Shown here: positions 46,251 to 56,611 of the stretch, in pieces | Position numbering within the stretch: position 1 is the stretch's first letter | Layout of the letters: the number at the start of each line of letters is the position of its first letter | NCBI RefSeq assembly: GCF_005860775.1 | Contig: NZ_VCHQ01000017.1 | Coordinates: forward strand, 110,168 to 174,167 | Length of the DNA: 64,000 bases | From: Klebsiella indica | Lineage (GTDB): Bacteria > Pseudomonadota > Gammaproteobacteria > Enterobacterales > Enterobacteriaceae | Direction: 5' to 3' | Position numbers and translations under genes: made by a program | The notes under the pieces: generated by a model | Databases searched by the model: none | What the model was told of the DNA's origin: nothing | The model's input: only the letters and a program-made list of their open reading frames with translations

Positions 46251-47942
46251 ATGCACGAAATATTTAACATGCTGCTGGCGGTTTATGACCGCGCAGCACT
46301 CATGCTGATTTGCCTCTTTTTTCTTATTCGACTGCGCCTTTTTCGTGAATTGCTGCATAAATCCGCGCATACGCCGAAAGAGCTGTTGGCAGTAACCGCT
46401 ATCTTCTCCCTGTTCGCCCTGTTCAGTACATGGTCTGGCGTACCGGTGGAAGGATCGCTGGTCAATGTGCGAGTGATTGCCGTGATGTCCAGCGGGATCC
46501 TTTTCGGCCCCTGGGTCGGGGCAATTGTGGGTATGATTGCCGGCGTGCATCGCTATCTCATTGATATCGATGGCGTCACCGCCGTACCCTGCTTTATTAC
46601 CAGTATTGTCGCGGGCCTGCTCTCCGGGTTTATCAGTCGTAAAGTCCCTAAAGCGCAACACTGGAAAGCCGGGATCCTCGCCGGGATGCTGTGCGAGACG
46701 TTGACCATGATCCTGGTGGTGCTGTGGGCGCCTTCGCTCTCGCTGGGGATCGACATTGTGTCGAAAATTGGTATCCCGATGATCCTCGGCAGCGTTTGTA
46801 TCGGCTTTATCATTCTGCTGGTACAGAGCGTTGAGGGTGAAAAAGAGGCCAGCGCGGCGCGTCAGGCAAAACTGGCGCTTGATATCGCCAACAAAACGCT
46901 GCCGCTGTTTCGCCACGTGAATAGCGAATCCTTGCGTCAGGTATGCGACATCATCCGCCGTGATATCAATGCCGATGCCGTGGCAATGACCAATACCCAG
47001 CATGTTATGGCCTATGTTGGCGTAGGGGAAATTAACTACCGCGATAACGATGACTTTATTAGCCCGACGACGCAACAGGCGATTCGCTATGGAAAAATCA
47101 TTATTAAAAACAATGATGAAGCCCACAGAACGCCGGAAATACACTCCATGCTGGTCATCCCTCTATGGGAGAAAGGCGTCGTCACCGGTACGCTAAAAAT
47201 CTATTACTGCCACGCGCACCGCATTACCTCTTCGCTGCAGGAAATGGCGGTTGGCCTGTCGCAAATTATCTCTACTCAACTGGAAGTTTCCCGTGCCGAA
47301 CAACTTCGTGAAATGGCTAACAAAGCTGAATTGCGCGCGCTGCAAAGCAAAATCAATCCCCACTTTTTATTTAACGCCCTGAACGCGATTTCGTCGTCGA
47401 TTCGTCTGAATCCCGACACCGCGCGTCAGTTGATTTTTAATTTGTCGCGCTATTTACGCTATAACATTGAGTTAAAAGATGATGAGCAGATAGATATCAA
47501 GAGAGAGCTGTATCAGATCAAGGACTACATCGCCATCGAGCAGGCTCGTTTCGGCGATAAGCTGACGGTGATTTATGATATTGATGATGACGTCAACTGT
47601 ATGATCCCCAGCCTGCTTATCCAGCCACTGGTGGAGAATGCGATTGTCCATGGGATCCAACCCTGCAAAGGTAAAGGCGTGGTCACCATCGGTATTAATG
47701 AGTGCGGAAATCGGGTGCGAATTAGCGTTCGTGATACAGGAAATGGTATTGATCCGGCAGTAGTGGCAAGAGTGGGGGCCGATGAAATGCCAGGTAACAA
47801 AATTGGTTTACTGAATGTTCATCACCGGGTCAAACTACTGTACGGCGAAGGCCTGCATATCCGACGTCTGACGCCAGGTACCGAGATTGCTTTCTATGTG
47901 CCAAACCAACATGCGCCTTTGGCGGCGACGGAATCCCGGTAG
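46251..47942 (+). CDS. pyuS: Pyruvate-sensing histidine kinase PyuS (YpdA)
   Basis: A 563-residue LytS-type sensor kinase. The N-terminus has a 5TM LytS-YhcK receptor (about 1-200), then a GAF domain (about 220-340), then the His_kinase domain with phosphorylated His in [18 protein letters not shown] (about 372) and a GHKL ATPase ([11 protein letters not shown], then [21 protein letters not shown]). In E. coli it responds to extracellular pyruvate and activates yhjX via PyuR. The PyuR gene follows at 17 bases, so the pair is co-transcribed. Confidence 0.95.
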   Translation: MHEIFNMLLAVYDRAALMLICLFFLIRLRLFRELLHKSAHTPKELLAVTAIFSLFALFSTWSGVPVEGSLVNVRVIAVMSSGILFGPWVGAIVGMIAGVHRYLIDIDGVTAVPCFITSIVAGLLSGFISRKVPKAQHWKAGILAGMLCETLTMILVVLWAPSLSLGIDIVSKIGIPMILGSVCIGFIILLVQSVEGEKEASAARQAKLALDIANKTLPLFRHVNSESLRQVCDIIRRDINADAVAMTNTQHVMAYVGVGEINYRDNDDFISPTTQQAIRYGKIIIKNNDEAHRTPEIHSMLVIPLWEKGVVTGTLKIYYCHAHRITSSLQEMAVGLSQIISTQLEVSRAEQLREMANKAELRALQSKINPHFLFNALNAISSSIRLNPDTARQLIFNLSRYLRYNIELKDDEQIDIKRELYQIKDYIAIEQARFGDKLTVIYDIDDDVNCMIPSLLIQPLVENAIVHGIQPCKGKGVVTIGINECGNRVRISVRDTGNGIDPAVVARVGADEMPGNKIGLLNVHHRVKLLYGEGLHIRRLTPGTEIAFYVPNQHAPLAATESR

Positions 47943-47959
47943 TCATGAGCGGAGATAAA

Positions 47960-48703
47960 ATGAAAGTCATTATTGTTGAAGATGAGATTCTCGCGCAACA
48001 AGAGTTGACCTGGTTGATTAACACCCATAGTCAAATGGAAATTGTCGGCACCTTTGATGATGGGCTGGATGTGCTAAAGTTTTTACAGCACAACAAGGTC
48101 GATGCTATTTTTCTCGACATCAATATCCCCTCCCTGGATGGCGTTCTGCTGGCGCAAAATATCAGCCAGTTCGCGCATAAACCCTTTATCGTCTTTATCA
48201 CCGCATGGAAAGAGCATGCGGTGGAGGCCTTTGAACTGGAGGCATTCGATTACATCCTTAAGCCTTACGAAGAGTCGCGCATCATCAATATGCTGAAAAA
48301 GCTGACTAACGCCTGGCAGCAGCAACAGCAGACCAGCGTCGGTAGCGGGATGGTCGCCAACCCGACGCGGGAAAACGACACCATCAATTTAATTAAAGAT
48401 GAACGAATTATCGTCACCAGCATCCACGATATTTACTACGCGGAAGCGCATGAAAAGATGACCTTCGTCTATACCCGGCGGGAATCGTTCGTCATGCCGA
48501 TGAATATTACAGAGTTTTGCAGCAAACTCCCGCCTGCGCACTTCTTCCGCTGCCATCGCTCGTATTGCGTCAACCTGGATAAAATTCGTGAAATTGAACC
48601 CTGGTTTAATAACACCTATATTCTGCGGCTTCGGGATCTCGAGTTTCAGGTTCCGGTCAGCCGCAGCAAAGTGAAAGAGTTTCGCCAGCTCATGCATTTG
48701 TAG
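47960..48703 (+). CDS. pyuR: LytTR response regulator PyuR (YpdB)
   Basis: A 247-residue response regulator. The receiver domain begins MKVIIVEDEILAQQELTWL, with the phosphoryl Asp in AIFLDINIPSLDG (about 53). The LytTR DNA-binding domain (about 140-245) has YYAEAHEKMTFVYTRR and FFRCHRSYCVNLDKI. The ATG at 47960 has GGAG 9 bases upstream and gives the family N-terminus; the frame is open 5 codons earlier. It acts with PyuS. The fry genes that follow ypdC in E. coli are absent, and glk converges here directly. Confidence 0.94.
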   Translation: MKVIIVEDEILAQQELTWLINTHSQMEIVGTFDDGLDVLKFLQHNKVDAIFLDINIPSLDGVLLAQNISQFAHKPFIVFITAWKEHAVEAFELEAFDYILKPYEESRIINMLKKLTNAWQQQQQTSVGSGMVANPTRENDTINLIKDERIIVTSIHDIYYAEAHEKMTFVYTRRESFVMPMNITEFCSKLPPAHFFRCHRSYCVNLDKIREIEPWFNNTYILRLRDLEFQVPVSRSKVKEFRQLMHL

Positions 48704-48730
48704 CGAAATAACCCCGCATCAAAGCCGGCG

Positions 48731-49696
48731 TCAGAGCACCAGGCCCAACGTCTGACGCAAGTGGGCGCCGGAGCCCAGCAGCCCGGGGTTATCGTGCACA
48801 ATCAAATACACCGGGATATCCTGCACGAAATCTTTAAAACGGCCCTTATCCTCAAACCCGCCACGGAAACCGGATGCTTTAAAGAAGTCGAGGAAGCGTG
48901 GCACGATACCGCCAGCGATATACACGCCGCCAAACGTGCCAAGATTCAGCGCCAGATTACCGCCGAAGCGGCCCATAATGACGCAAAACAATGACAGTGC
49001 GCGACGACAATCAATACAGCTATCAGCCAGTGCGCGCTCGGTCACATCCTTAGGCTGCAGATTTTCCGGCAGACGCCCATCGGATTTAACAATCGCATGA
49101 TAGAGATTCACCAGCCCCGGGCCGGATAGCACACGTTCAGCAGAAACGTGCCCCAGCTCTTTACGCAACTGCTGCAGAATAATGTCCTCTTCTTCGCTAT
49201 TCGGCGCGAAATCAACATGGCCGCCCTCACCCGGCAGGCTCACCCAGCGCTTATCCACATGCACCAGATGGGCTACGCCCAGCCCGGTGCCCGCACCATA
49301 GACAGCAATAGGTTTACCTTCTACCGGCGCCGTACCGCCAAACTGAATCAGATGTTCCGCTTTCAGCATCGGAATCGCCATCGACACCGCGGTGAAATCG
49401 TTAATGATTTCCAGATGCGAGAACCCCAGGCGCTTTTTCATCTCCGCGATGGAAAAGGCCCAGCTGTGGTTAGTCATCGCCACCCAATCCCCGGTGATCG
49501 GGCAGGCGATAGCGATGCAGCCGTCCTCCACCTTGACATCATGCTCTGCCAGATAGACCCGAATAACGGCTTCAAGATCTGGATAATCGAGCCCGGAATA
49601 AGTCCTGGCGCCGGAGATCTCCCCGCTCGCGATATCACACAATGCCAGACGGGCATTGGTTCCGCCAACATCGCCTACTAAAGCAAATTTTGTCAT
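48731..49696 (-). CDS. glk: Glucokinase
   Basis: Glk phosphorylates free cytosolic glucose with ATP to glucose 6-phosphate. The 321-residue protein starts [20 protein letters not shown], which holds the ATP-binding DVGGTNAR motif. The sugar-binding and catalytic region is [18 protein letters not shown] (Asp about 100) and [11 protein letters not shown] (His/Glu, about 156-166). It converges with pyuR. Confidence 0.96.
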   Translation of the reverse strand: MTKFALVGDVGGTNARLALCDIASGEISGARTYSGLDYPDLEAVIRVYLAEHDVKVEDGCIAIACPITGDWVAMTNHSWAFSIAEMKKRLGFSHLEIINDFTAVSMAIPMLKAEHLIQFGGTAPVEGKPIAVYGAGTGLGVAHLVHVDKRWVSLPGEGGHVDFAPNSEEEDIILQQLRKELGHVSAERVLSGPGLVNLYHAIVKSDGRLPENLQPKDVTERALADSCIDCRRALSLFCVIMGRFGGNLALNLGTFGGVYIAGGIVPRFLDFFKASGFRGGFEDKGRFKDFVQDIPVYLIVHDNPGLLGSGAHLRQTLGLVL

Positions 49697-49946
49697 TCCG
49701 TTACGGCTCCGCTAAAGTCAAAATAATTATTTTGGCACACTGTAAATTTATGACGTCTTAACAACAATGACCAACGCATAAGTGCCCCTGGTTTAGCGAC
49801 ATGAGTCACAGTTGAACTGTAATTTGTGAAATATTGTGCAGGGTGCTCTCTGCACAATCACCAGGCTCTGTCTTTACTTTATCGTTTCAGCCTTATTGGT
49901 GTCGATGCCCTCGCAGCGTCAAAGCCAACTCAAAAGGATACGTTTC

Positions 49947-51182
49947 ATGTTGCATCCACGTGCCCGAACGATGCTATTGCTATCGATACCTGCAATCATT
50001 ATTGGTATCGCTTGCGGTCTGGTATTGATTGCGGTGATGAAAATGGCGTCGGTATTACAGAATATTCTGTGGTTCAGCCTGCCCGGAAGCTTAGGTATCC
50101 CTGCCAGTAGCCCATTCTGGACGATAGCCCTCCTCACCGCTACCGGCATCGCCGTCGGCCTGTTGGTCCGTTTTAGCCCCGGTCACGCGGGGCCAGACCC
50201 GGCAACAGAGTCATTAATTGGCGCCCCCGTCAGCACCAGCGCGCTGCCGGGCGTACTCGCTGCGCTGGTATTAGGCCTTGCCGGTGGCGTTAGCCTCGGA
50301 CCCGAACATCCGATTATGGTGCTCAATATCGCGCTGGTGGTCGCGACGGGTAGCCGCTTATTCCCGCGCGTCAGCACGCTGGACTGGACGATCCTCGCGG
50401 CATCCGGCACGATCGGCGCGCTGTTTGGCGTCCCGGTGGCCGCAGCGCTCATCTTTGCGCAAACGCTGAATAGCGACAACGATGTGCCATTATGGGACAG
50501 GTTATTTGCCCCGCTGCTCGCCGCATCAGCGGGTTCTTTAACCACAATGTTATTTTTTCACCCCCGCTTTTCACTGCCCATTCCCGCTTACTCTCGGCTG
50601 CACCTCGTAGACATTTTTAGCGGCGCCGTCGTTACGCTTATTGCGATTGCCGTCGGTATGGTCGGCGTCTGGTGCTTGCCGCGTTTACACGCGCTAATGC
50701 AAACCCTGAAAAATCCGATACTGGCCCTGGGTATCGGCGGCTTTTTATTGGGGGTACTTGGCGTCATTGGCGGACCTGTCACACTGTTTACAGGGCTGGA
50801 TGAAATGCACCAGTTGGTTTTTAACCAGACATTAACCGCCAACGATTTACTGCTTATTGCTCTGGTCAAGCTGGCGGCGCTGGTGGTGGCTGCCGCCAGC
50901 GGCTTTCGGGGCGGTCGAATATTCCCGGCGGTGTTCGTCGGCGTCGCACTCGGCCTGATGCTGCATACGCATGTGAATGCGGTCCCGGCCGCAATCACCG
51001 TCTCCTGCGCGATTCTCGGACTGATGCTGGTGGTGACGCGTGATGGCTGGTTGAGCTTGTTTATGGCCGCCGTCGTGGTGCCGGATGCCACCCTACTCCC
51101 GTTGCTGTGTATCGTTATGCTTCCGGCCTGGCTGCTACTGGCCGGAAAACCGCTGATGCTCGCCAGACGGCGCAATAACTAA
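49947..51182 (+). CDS. yfeO: ClC-related putative ion channel YfeO
   Basis: A 411-residue membrane protein with about ten helices distantly related to ClC chloride channels and exchangers. The gating-glutamate region GREGP of ClC is seen as SLGPEHPIM (near residue 118), and the later motif is [22 protein letters not shown] (near 310). The ATG at 49947 follows AAAAGGA and gives the family start [12 protein letters not shown]; the frame is open 37 codons upstream. The ion carried is unproven. The position between glk and ypeC is conserved. Confidence 0.9.
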   Translation: MLHPRARTMLLLSIPAIIIGIACGLVLIAVMKMASVLQNILWFSLPGSLGIPASSPFWTIALLTATGIAVGLLVRFSPGHAGPDPATESLIGAPVSTSALPGVLAALVLGLAGGVSLGPEHPIMVLNIALVVATGSRLFPRVSTLDWTILAASGTIGALFGVPVAAALIFAQTLNSDNDVPLWDRLFAPLLAASAGSLTTMLFFHPRFSLPIPAYSRLHLVDIFSGAVVTLIAIAVGMVGVWCLPRLHALMQTLKNPILALGIGGFLLGVLGVIGGPVTLFTGLDEMHQLVFNQTLTANDLLLIALVKLAALVVAAASGFRGGRIFPAVFVGVALGLMLHTHVNAVPAAITVSCAILGLMLVVTRDGWLSLFMAAVVVPDATLLPLLCIVMLPAWLLLAGKPLMLARRRNN

Positions 51183-51411
51183 ACACGATGATTTCGCTGT
51201 TTACGATAGCAGATTTCAGCGCGATACCAGGGCTGCGGATCTCCAGAACGAAACGGGCAAAAAGCGGGCGAACGTTGTCGCCATCTATACGTTAACTTAA
51301 CAAAACGTGCTCCCACTAACGATTTAAGAGTCCCCCGATGCGACGGAGCTTTACCGCTCCGTAATATCCGGGCAAAGGCCAATAATGGCCCCGATCGTGA
51401 AGGAGAAGAGT

Positions 51412-51747
51412 ATGTTCAGGTCACTGATTCTGGCTACGGTGCTACTGGCTTCGGCCCCATGGGCTGTAAATGCCGGGGAAATCACCCTGTTGCCATCAAT
51501 AAAATTGCAAATCGGCGATCGCGACAATTATGGCCATTACTGGGACGGCCACGGCTGGCGTGACCGAGATTACTGGCGCAGACACTATGAATGGCGCAAT
51601 AACCGCTGGTATCGCCACGACAATGGCTGGCATCGTGGCTGGGATAAACGCGCGGCTTACGAGCGTGGATATCGTGAAGGCTGGAACGATCGCCATAACC
51701 GACGCGGCGGCTGGGAAGATGGGCCAGGGGATCGCTGGCATCCTTAA
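51412..51747 (+). CDS. ypeC: DUF2502 exported protein YpeC
   Basis: A 111-residue small exported protein. The signal peptide runs [21 protein letters not shown]. The mature part is extremely rich in Trp, Arg, His, Gly and Asp ([20 protein letters not shown] and later [19 protein letters not shown]), with repeated W-R-D units. The first ATG of the frame, 9 codons upstream, lacks the signal start, so 51412 with GGAGAAG upstream is preferred. The function is unknown. It lies between yfeO and mntH as in E. coli. Confidence 0.9.
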   Translation: MFRSLILATVLLASAPWAVNAGEITLLPSIKLQIGDRDNYGHYWDGHGWRDRDYWRRHYEWRNNRWYRHDNGWHRGWDKRAAYERGYREGWNDRHNRRGGWEDGPGDRWHP

Positions 51748-51855
51748 TCGCAAAGGCATCCTCTGCCATTTTTCTTACGTCTGAGGTGTGTCAGCACTCA
51801 GAGGGGAACCAGATGGTTCCCCACTCTATATTTTATCTGTAGCGCCGTAAAACCC

Positions 51856-51869
51856 CATCCTTCAGGGCG
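51856..51869 (+). repeat. Left copy of 14-bp target duplication of IS4
   Basis: CATCCTTCAGGGCG directly precedes the left end of IS4, and an identical copy (53296-53309) follows its right end. This fits IS4, which duplicates roughly 11-14 bp of target. The duplicated target is the left-end hairpin of the IS605-like element. Confidence 0.95.
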
Positions 51870-53295
51870 TAATGCCTGTCAGTTAAGCAACTGACTGGCC
51901 CTTTTTAGAGGCTGTGGGGTATCTCCATGGCCTTTCCTTTACCACTCTCGGGAAGGCCCTTTCCCTTCTTGTCGGTAATTTTACCAACTGCCCCATACTC
52001 TCCAGATCACGCATCAGCTCCGGGATACGGCCCGGTGAAGCGCCCTGCAACGTCATCAGCATTCTCATCACCATTCCACATGATTCTGAGAAGCTCAGCT
52101 GATTCGGCCAGTATCCTTTCAGATGTCCCGCCATCTTAATCATCTGATATCTCACCAGATTATAAGCCAGTAAGACACCCCACAGTTCCTGCTCCACAAG
52201 CGCCGGCTTTTTACTTCTCAGCGTCAGCCTGCTCAGCTGCATCGTCTGTTTTATCTCCCTGTATCCCAGCTCTATTTCCCAGCGATGGCTGTACAGGTCT
52301 GCCATTTCTCCTCCGGGATAACGCATGGCGTCCGTCATCGACGTCAGAAGATGGTAGACTTTTCCTTTGCGCGTCACGGTCAGCAGTCGCGCGGTCATCT
52401 CATTCCCCAGACCCGGCCACTTTTTTCGGGCCTGTGGACTGGTTTTCAGCGTGACCAGGTGGTCACCCTTGCCCAGTTTTCTGATCTCTTCATACTGCGC
52501 ACCTTTTCTGAGCGGGATCATCCAGTGGCGGTGTTCTCCCGCCTGGCTCCAGGCATTTAACAGTCCCAGTGAGTAATAACCTTTATCCATTAACGTCAGG
52601 GTGTTATCGCCGGTCTGCTCTATAAGCTGCTCAGCAAGCTCATTTTCGCTGTTTTTCATCGTACCGAAGGCTGCTGCCGTCAGCAGATGGCTGGTCAGCT
52701 CCATCTGACAGACCATTTTGACCTGCGGGTAGAGTGCCGGGTTCCCGCCATGAGTCTGGCGGGGGAAGGCGGCATCGTTTTCAGGCGTATCCGGTGTTCG
52801 CCAGAACACACCATCGATGGCCAGCAGGGTCAGGCCACACCAGTGCGGATGCGGTGTGGTGTTATGCCAGAGCTGCGCTGTTTGCGTGAACACACGGCGG
52901 ACGGCCTCGCTGCCCAGCCGCTGACGGGCCTGGATCACTGCGCTGGGTGCGACAAAGGGGCGACTGCCCGGCAGCATGATATCCAGCCGGTTCACGATCT
53001 GGTGAAGGGGTTCCTTACGTTCAAGCGCCATGCCGACGATGCACCAGACCATCATTTCCAGCGGCAGACGGCGTTTGCGCAGGGTGACCGTGCCGGACTC
53101 TTCAAGACAGCGAGAGATGAGTTCCGGGTCGAGATAATCTCCCAGAGAAGTCAGTGGGTTACGCAGGGAATCGTAACGGGATACCAGATCAAGGGCCTGT
53201 CCAATGTGCATAAAAAAATCCGGAAACGGGTGAGCATTTCCGGATTTTTACACAGCCACTGGATCGGTCAACCGATCCTTAACTGATCGGCATTA
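51870..53295 (-). mobile_element. Complete IS4
   Basis: Exactly 1,426 bp, the known IS4 length. The right end reads (complement) TAATGCCGATCAGTTAAGG and the left end TAATGCCTGTCAGTTAAG, the imperfect terminal inverted repeats. It carries one transposase gene on the minus strand and is flanked by a 14-bp direct repeat. Confidence 0.96.
51883..53211 (-). CDS. IS4 transposase
   Basis: A 442-residue DDE transposase of the IS4 family. It begins [20 protein letters not shown] and ends [10 protein letters not shown], almost identical to the E. coli IS4 transposase as I know it. The DD(E) motif includes [13 protein letters not shown] (first Asp), [12 protein letters not shown] (second Asp) and [18 protein letters not shown], the Y-2-R-3-E-6-K signature. 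It is full length, so IS4 is potentially active. No ribosome site is obvious, as known for IS4. Confidence 0.96.
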   Translation of the reverse strand: MHIGQALDLVSRYDSLRNPLTSLGDYLDPELISRCLEESGTVTLRKRRLPLEMMVWCIVGMALERKEPLHQIVNRLDIMLPGSRPFVAPSAVIQARQRLGSEAVRRVFTQTAQLWHNTTPHPHWCGLTLLAIDGVFWRTPDTPENDAAFPRQTHGGNPALYPQVKMVCQMELTSHLLTAAAFGTMKNSENELAEQLIEQTGDNTLTLMDKGYYSLGLLNAWSQAGEHRHWMIPLRKGAQYEEIRKLGKGDHLVTLKTSPQARKKWPGLGNEMTARLLTVTRKGKVYHLLTSMTDAMRYPGGEMADLYSHRWEIELGYREIKQTMQLSRLTLRSKKPALVEQELWGVLLAYNLVRYQMIKMAGHLKGYWPNQLSFSESCGMVMRMLMTLQGASPGRIPELMRDLESMGQLVKLPTRRERAFPRVVKERPWRYPTASKKGQSVA

Positions 53296-53309
53296 CATCC
53301 TTCAGGGCG
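53296..53309 (+). repeat. Right copy of 14-bp target duplication of IS4
   Basis: Exact second copy of CATCCTTCAGGGCG directly after the right end of IS4; see the left copy. Confidence 0.95.
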
Positions 53310-53333
53310 GGGATATAAGGCGTGGTTTTTAAA

Positions 53334-53750
53334 CTAGCCAGGTGTTTCCTGTTGCTCAATGTACTGGCGAATAATGGATATTGGTGCACCACCACAACTC
53401 CCTGCGAAATAACTTGGTGTCCAAAGAACCCCTTTGTAGTAATAACGCTGCGCAATGTCAGGACGATCCCGTCGAAGCAATCGACTCGAAACTCCTTTGA
53501 GGCTGTTAACCAGATTTGATACTGCGATCTTTGGCGGGTAGTTGATCAGTAAATGCACGTGATCGCATTCTCCGTCCATCTCAACCAACTCAACATCAAA
53601 ATCAGCACAGACGCTGGCAAAGTAGCTACGCAGTTTTTCAATCGCATCCTGATCAAATATTTTTCGCCTGTATTTTGTGACAAAGACCAAATGAACATGC
53701 ATCAGGAATACACAATGTCTGCCACGGCGAATATCGGTTTCATTTTTCAT
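53334..53750 (-). CDS. tnpA: IS200/IS605 Y1 transposase TnpA
   Basis: A 138-residue single-strand transposase. It shows the HUH pair (CDHVHLLINYP, residues 63-73) and the catalytic tyrosine in SIIRQYIEQQ (Y130), both intact. It nicks and rejoins single-stranded hairpin ends in a peel-and-paste reaction. The gene is divergent from tnpB, with about 20 bases between starts, the usual IS605 layout. Length and motifs look complete. Confidence 0.95.
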   Translation of the reverse strand: MKNETDIRRGRHCVFLMHVHLVFVTKYRRKIFDQDAIEKLRSYFASVCADFDVELVEMDGECDHVHLLINYPPKIAVSNLVNSLKGVSSRLLRRDRPDIAQRYYYKGVLWTPSYFAGSCGGAPISIIRQYIEQQETPG

Positions 53751-53772
53751 AGACCAAAGTATAATAGGTGAA

Positions 53773-54981
53773 ATGAAACGCCTACAAGCTTTTAAATTCC
53801 AGTTAAGACCAAATGGTCAGCAGGAGCGTGATATGTTGCGCTTCGCTGGGGCTTGTCGTTTTGTTTTCAATCGGGCGTTAGCACTTCAGAATGAGAATCG
53901 CGAAGCAGGGAACAAATACATTCTCTATACAAAGATGGCTTCATGGCTCATTGAGTGGAAATCTGACACAGAGACACAATGGCTGAAAAAAGCCCCATCA
54001 CAGCCGTTACAGCAATCACTGAAAGACCTTGAGCGAGCCTACAAAAATTTCTTTCAGAAACGGGCTGCTTTCCCCCGCTTCAAAAAACGGGGTCAAAATG
54101 ACGCATTCCGCTACCCGCAGGGCGTGAAGCTCGATCAGCCCAACAATCGAATATCGTTGCCAAAGTTAGGGTGGATACGCTATCGCAACAGCCGTGAAGT
54201 CATTGGTGAAGTGAAAAACGTCACGGTCAGCCAGTCATGCGGCAAATGGTACGTCAGTATCCAGACAGAATACGAAGTGGCTGATCCGGTTCACAACGCA
54301 GAGTCAATGGTCGGACTGGATGCCGGAGTCACAAAACTCGCCACACTTTCAGATGGCACGGTATATCAGCCCGTCAACAGCTTTAAAGCAAGCCAGCGTA
54401 AGCTGGCAATGCTCCAGCGACAATTAAGCCGCAAAGAAAAGTTCAGCGCAAACTGGCAGAAACAGAAGCGAAAAATCCAGCGTCTTCATTCGCACATTGC
54501 CAATATCCGGCGGAACTACCTTCACAAAGTCACCACTGAAATCAGCAAAAATCACGCAATGATCGTCATTGAGGACTTGAAGGTCAGTAACATGTCGAAA
54601 TCGGCAAAAGGTACGTCAGAACAGCACGGGCGAAACGTCAAAGCCAAATCAGGTTTGAACCGTTCGATACTGGATCAGGGCTGGTACGAAATGCGCCGTC
54701 AACTTGAATACAAGCAGCTTTGGCGCGGCGGTCAGGTGTTGGCAGTCCCTCCGGCATATACCAGTCAGCGGTGTGCCTGCTGTGGTCATACAGCGAAAGA
54801 AAATCGCCAGTTACAAAGTAAATTTGAGTGCCTTGAATGCGGATATATCGAAAATGCCGATATCAATGGGGCACGTAACATCTTAGCGGCTGGACATGCC
54901 GTGCTTGCCTGTGGAGGGAGGGTGCAGTCAGACCGCCCGTTGAAGCAGGAACCCACCGAGGCGAGTCAGGCTACGGTCTGA
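53773..54981 (+). CDS. tnpB: RNA-guided nuclease TnpB of the IS605-type element
   Basis: A 402-residue TnpB, the Cas12 relative that uses an RNA (omegaRNA) made from the element's right end to cut DNA next to a short motif. The split RuvC catalytic residues are intact: D183 in [13 protein letters not shown]267 in [11 protein letters not shown] and D363 in [11 protein letters not shown]. The zinc finger is CACCGH...CLECG (C334-C337 and C353-C356). The gene runs toward the right end, as needed for the guide to lie just outside the element, here the mntH 3' end. Confidence 0.93.
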   Translation: MKRLQAFKFQLRPNGQQERDMLRFAGACRFVFNRALALQNENREAGNKYILYTKMASWLIEWKSDTETQWLKKAPSQPLQQSLKDLERAYKNFFQKRAAFPRFKKRGQNDAFRYPQGVKLDQPNNRISLPKLGWIRYRNSREVIGEVKNVTVSQSCGKWYVSIQTEYEVADPVHNAESMVGLDAGVTKLATLSDGTVYQPVNSFKASQRKLAMLQRQLSRKEKFSANWQKQKRKIQRLHSHIANIRRNYLHKVTTEISKNHAMIVIEDLKVSNMSKSAKGTSEQHGRNVKAKSGLNRSILDQGWYEMRRQLEYKQLWRGGQVLAVPPAYTSQRCACCGHTAKENRQLQSKFECLECGYIENADINGARNILAAGHAVLACGGRVQSDRPLKQEPTEASQATV

Positions 54982-55024
54982 ACGCTGTAGGAATCCTCGC
55001 CCTTTAGGGCGGGGAGGATGTCAA
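54980..55024 (+). ncRNA. Right end of the element, probable omegaRNA 3' scaffold for TnpB
   Basis: TnpB guides are transcribed over the 3' end of tnpB and the right end. This segment holds the right-end hairpin (CCTCGCCC-TTTA-GGGCGGGGAGG region) that serves both as transposon end and as RNA scaffold. The 5' limit is not visible, so only the terminal part is marked. The guide would begin at 55025. Confidence 0.6.
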
Positions 55025-55026
55025 GA

Positions 55027-56262
55027 CTAACCAGATATCGTGCCGACAATCAGCCAACCGTTGAGCACCACCACGATCGCGACGATCGTCCATCCCAGCA
55101 GTTTCAGCCAACGGGCATTAACTAAGTCGCCCATCAGCTGCGAATTGCTGGTGAAGATAAGCAGCGGCACCAGCGCCAGAGCGATACCGAAACTCAGTAA
55201 TACCTGGCTCATAACCAGAATGCGTGTCGGATCCAGTCCCATCAGGATGACAATAAATGACGGCAGCATCGTCACCGTCCGGCGAAACCAGAGTGGTATA
55301 TGGAAGCGGATAAAACCTTGCATGACCACCTGCCCCGCCAGCGTCCCCACCACAGTGGACGACAAACCGGCGGCCATCAGACTAAGGCCAAAGATGGTCG
55401 CCGCCGCCTGACTCAACAAAGGTTCCAGAGTCAGGTAAGCCTGATCGAGGTCGGCAATACCGCTGTGGCCGCTGAAATGAAAGGCCGCGGCAGCGGTCGC
55501 CATCATCGCCAGGTTAACAAAACCAGCGATAGTCATGGCAACCGCCACATCCCAGCGCGTGGCGTTGTAGCGTTCTTTACGCGTCCCGCCGCGCAAATCC
55601 TGAGTTAGCGAAGAATGCAGGTAGATAACATGCGGCATGATCGTCGCCCCCAACACCCCGGCGGCAAGAAAAACCGCTTCCTGGGTCGGCAGCGACGGAA
55701 TAAGCATCCCCTTCGCCAGCGGCGCCATCGCCGGTTGAGAGAAGATGAGTTCGACCACATATGCCGCGGCGACAAACAGCAGCAGTCCACCGATCGCTTT
55801 TTCCAGCGGTTTTTGACCACGACGCTGTAACATCAGAATCAGGAAGGTCGCAATCCCTGTCAATACGGCACCCTGAAGTAATGACACGCCGAACACCATC
55901 TTAAATCCAATGGCCGCACCGACAAACTCAGCAAGGTCGGTGGCCATGGCGATGATTTCCGCCTGCACCCAGTAAAACCACACCACCGGACGCGGATAGT
56001 GATCACGAATTTGCTCCGCCAGATTTTTACCGGTGGCAATACCCAGCTTTGCCGACATGACCTGAATCAGCATCGCCATCAGATTTGCCCAGACCACAAC
56101 CCACAGAAGTTGATAACCAAAGCTGGCCCCGGCCTGGATATTGGTGGCGAAATTACCCGGATCGATATAGCCAATGGCAGCAATGAACGCAGGCCCCATC
56201 AGGGCGAGCTTAATCTTGCGCGCTGCGCGACCACTGCTATTCTCAACGCGACTGCTTGTCAT
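55027..56262 (-). CDS. mntH: Proton-dependent manganese/iron transporter MntH (NRAMP)
   Basis: A 411-residue NRAMP divalent-metal symporter with 11 membrane segments. The metal-binding motif in helix 1 is [11 protein letters not shown] (residues about 32-42) and in helix 6 is [14 protein letters not shown] (about 208-221). The protein is complete, although an IS605-type element begins 2 bp after the stop. Upstream are an MntR box and Fur-like sites, so Mn and Fe repression is expected. Confidence 0.96.
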   Translation of the reverse strand: MTSSRVENSSGRAARKIKLALMGPAFIAAIGYIDPGNFATNIQAGASFGYQLLWVVVWANLMAMLIQVMSAKLGIATGKNLAEQIRDHYPRPVVWFYWVQAEIIAMATDLAEFVGAAIGFKMVFGVSLLQGAVLTGIATFLILMLQRRGQKPLEKAIGGLLLFVAAAYVVELIFSQPAMAPLAKGMLIPSLPTQEAVFLAAGVLGATIMPHVIYLHSSLTQDLRGGTRKERYNATRWDVAVAMTIAGFVNLAMMATAAAAFHFSGHSGIADLDQAYLTLEPLLSQAAATIFGLSLMAAGLSSTVVGTLAGQVVMQGFIRFHIPLWFRRTVTMLPSFIVILMGLDPTRILVMSQVLLSFGIALALVPLLIFTSNSQLMGDLVNARWLKLLGWTIVAIVVVLNGWLIVGTISG

Positions 56263-56276
56263 TTTCTGCCTCTGAA

Positions 56277-56296
56277 AATATAGCCTTTGCTATGTT
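56277..56296. promoter_or_regulatory. MntR box upstream of mntH
   Basis: AATATAGCCTTTGCTATGTT is the complement of AACATAGCAAAGGCTATATT, nearly the known MntR operator AACATAGCAAAGGCTATGTT, and lies 15-34 bases before the mntH start. Confidence 0.9.
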
Positions 56297-56313
56297 TCAT
56301 GCTATCAAAGTGC

Positions 56314-56361
56314 GAATGATTATCAAGTTCATTTGTAAAGGTGATAATGATTACTGTGATA
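56314..56361. promoter_or_regulatory. Two Fur-like sites upstream of mntH
   Basis: GAATGATTATCAAGTTCAT (56314-56332) and TGATAATGATTACTGTGATA (56342-56361) both resemble the Fur consensus GATAATGATAATCATTATC. Known mntH promoters are repressed by both MntR and Fur, so this fits. Confidence 0.7.
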
Positions 56362-56611
56362 GGGGGGAGCAATAGCGGGCCAATAACGGAAAACTGAGGT
56401 TGATAAACGTTGCTTTATCTCACCGTCATCAGAATAGTACATCGGTGCAACTTTTAAAACCTTTACGCAACATAACAAAAATCAATGATCGATCACTATT
56501 CTTTCCCTTCTTCACATATCCTTGCAATAATGTGCTCTGCATCTCGTTTTCTTTTAAACTGTTACATAAAATGTGCACAGAAATTTAACCTGCCTCATGT
56601 TTGGAGCAAAT

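Larger units (their letters stand above)
51837..55024. mobile_element. IS200/IS605-family element (tnpA plus tnpB), interrupted by IS4
   Basis: Left end: hairpin arms CCCC (51853) and GGGG (53308), separated by IS4. Right end: hairpin with GAAT at 54991 on its 5' side, stem CCTCGCCCTTTAGGGCGGGGAGG, and the IS605-type cleavage tetranucleotide TCAA at 55021-55024. The probable left cleavage is after TTAT (51833-51836). The element contains divergent tnpA and tnpB and lies 2 bp beyond the mntH stop. The left boundary is inferred, while the right boundary is better supported. Both transposition genes look intact, but the broken left end makes the whole element unlikely to move on its own. Confidence 0.8.

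Noticed and set aside
51837..55024. Treating IS4 plus tnpA/tnpB as a composite transposon
   Set aside because: IS4 occurs once and is inserted within the other element's hairpin with its own 14-bp duplication. This is nesting, not a composite structure.
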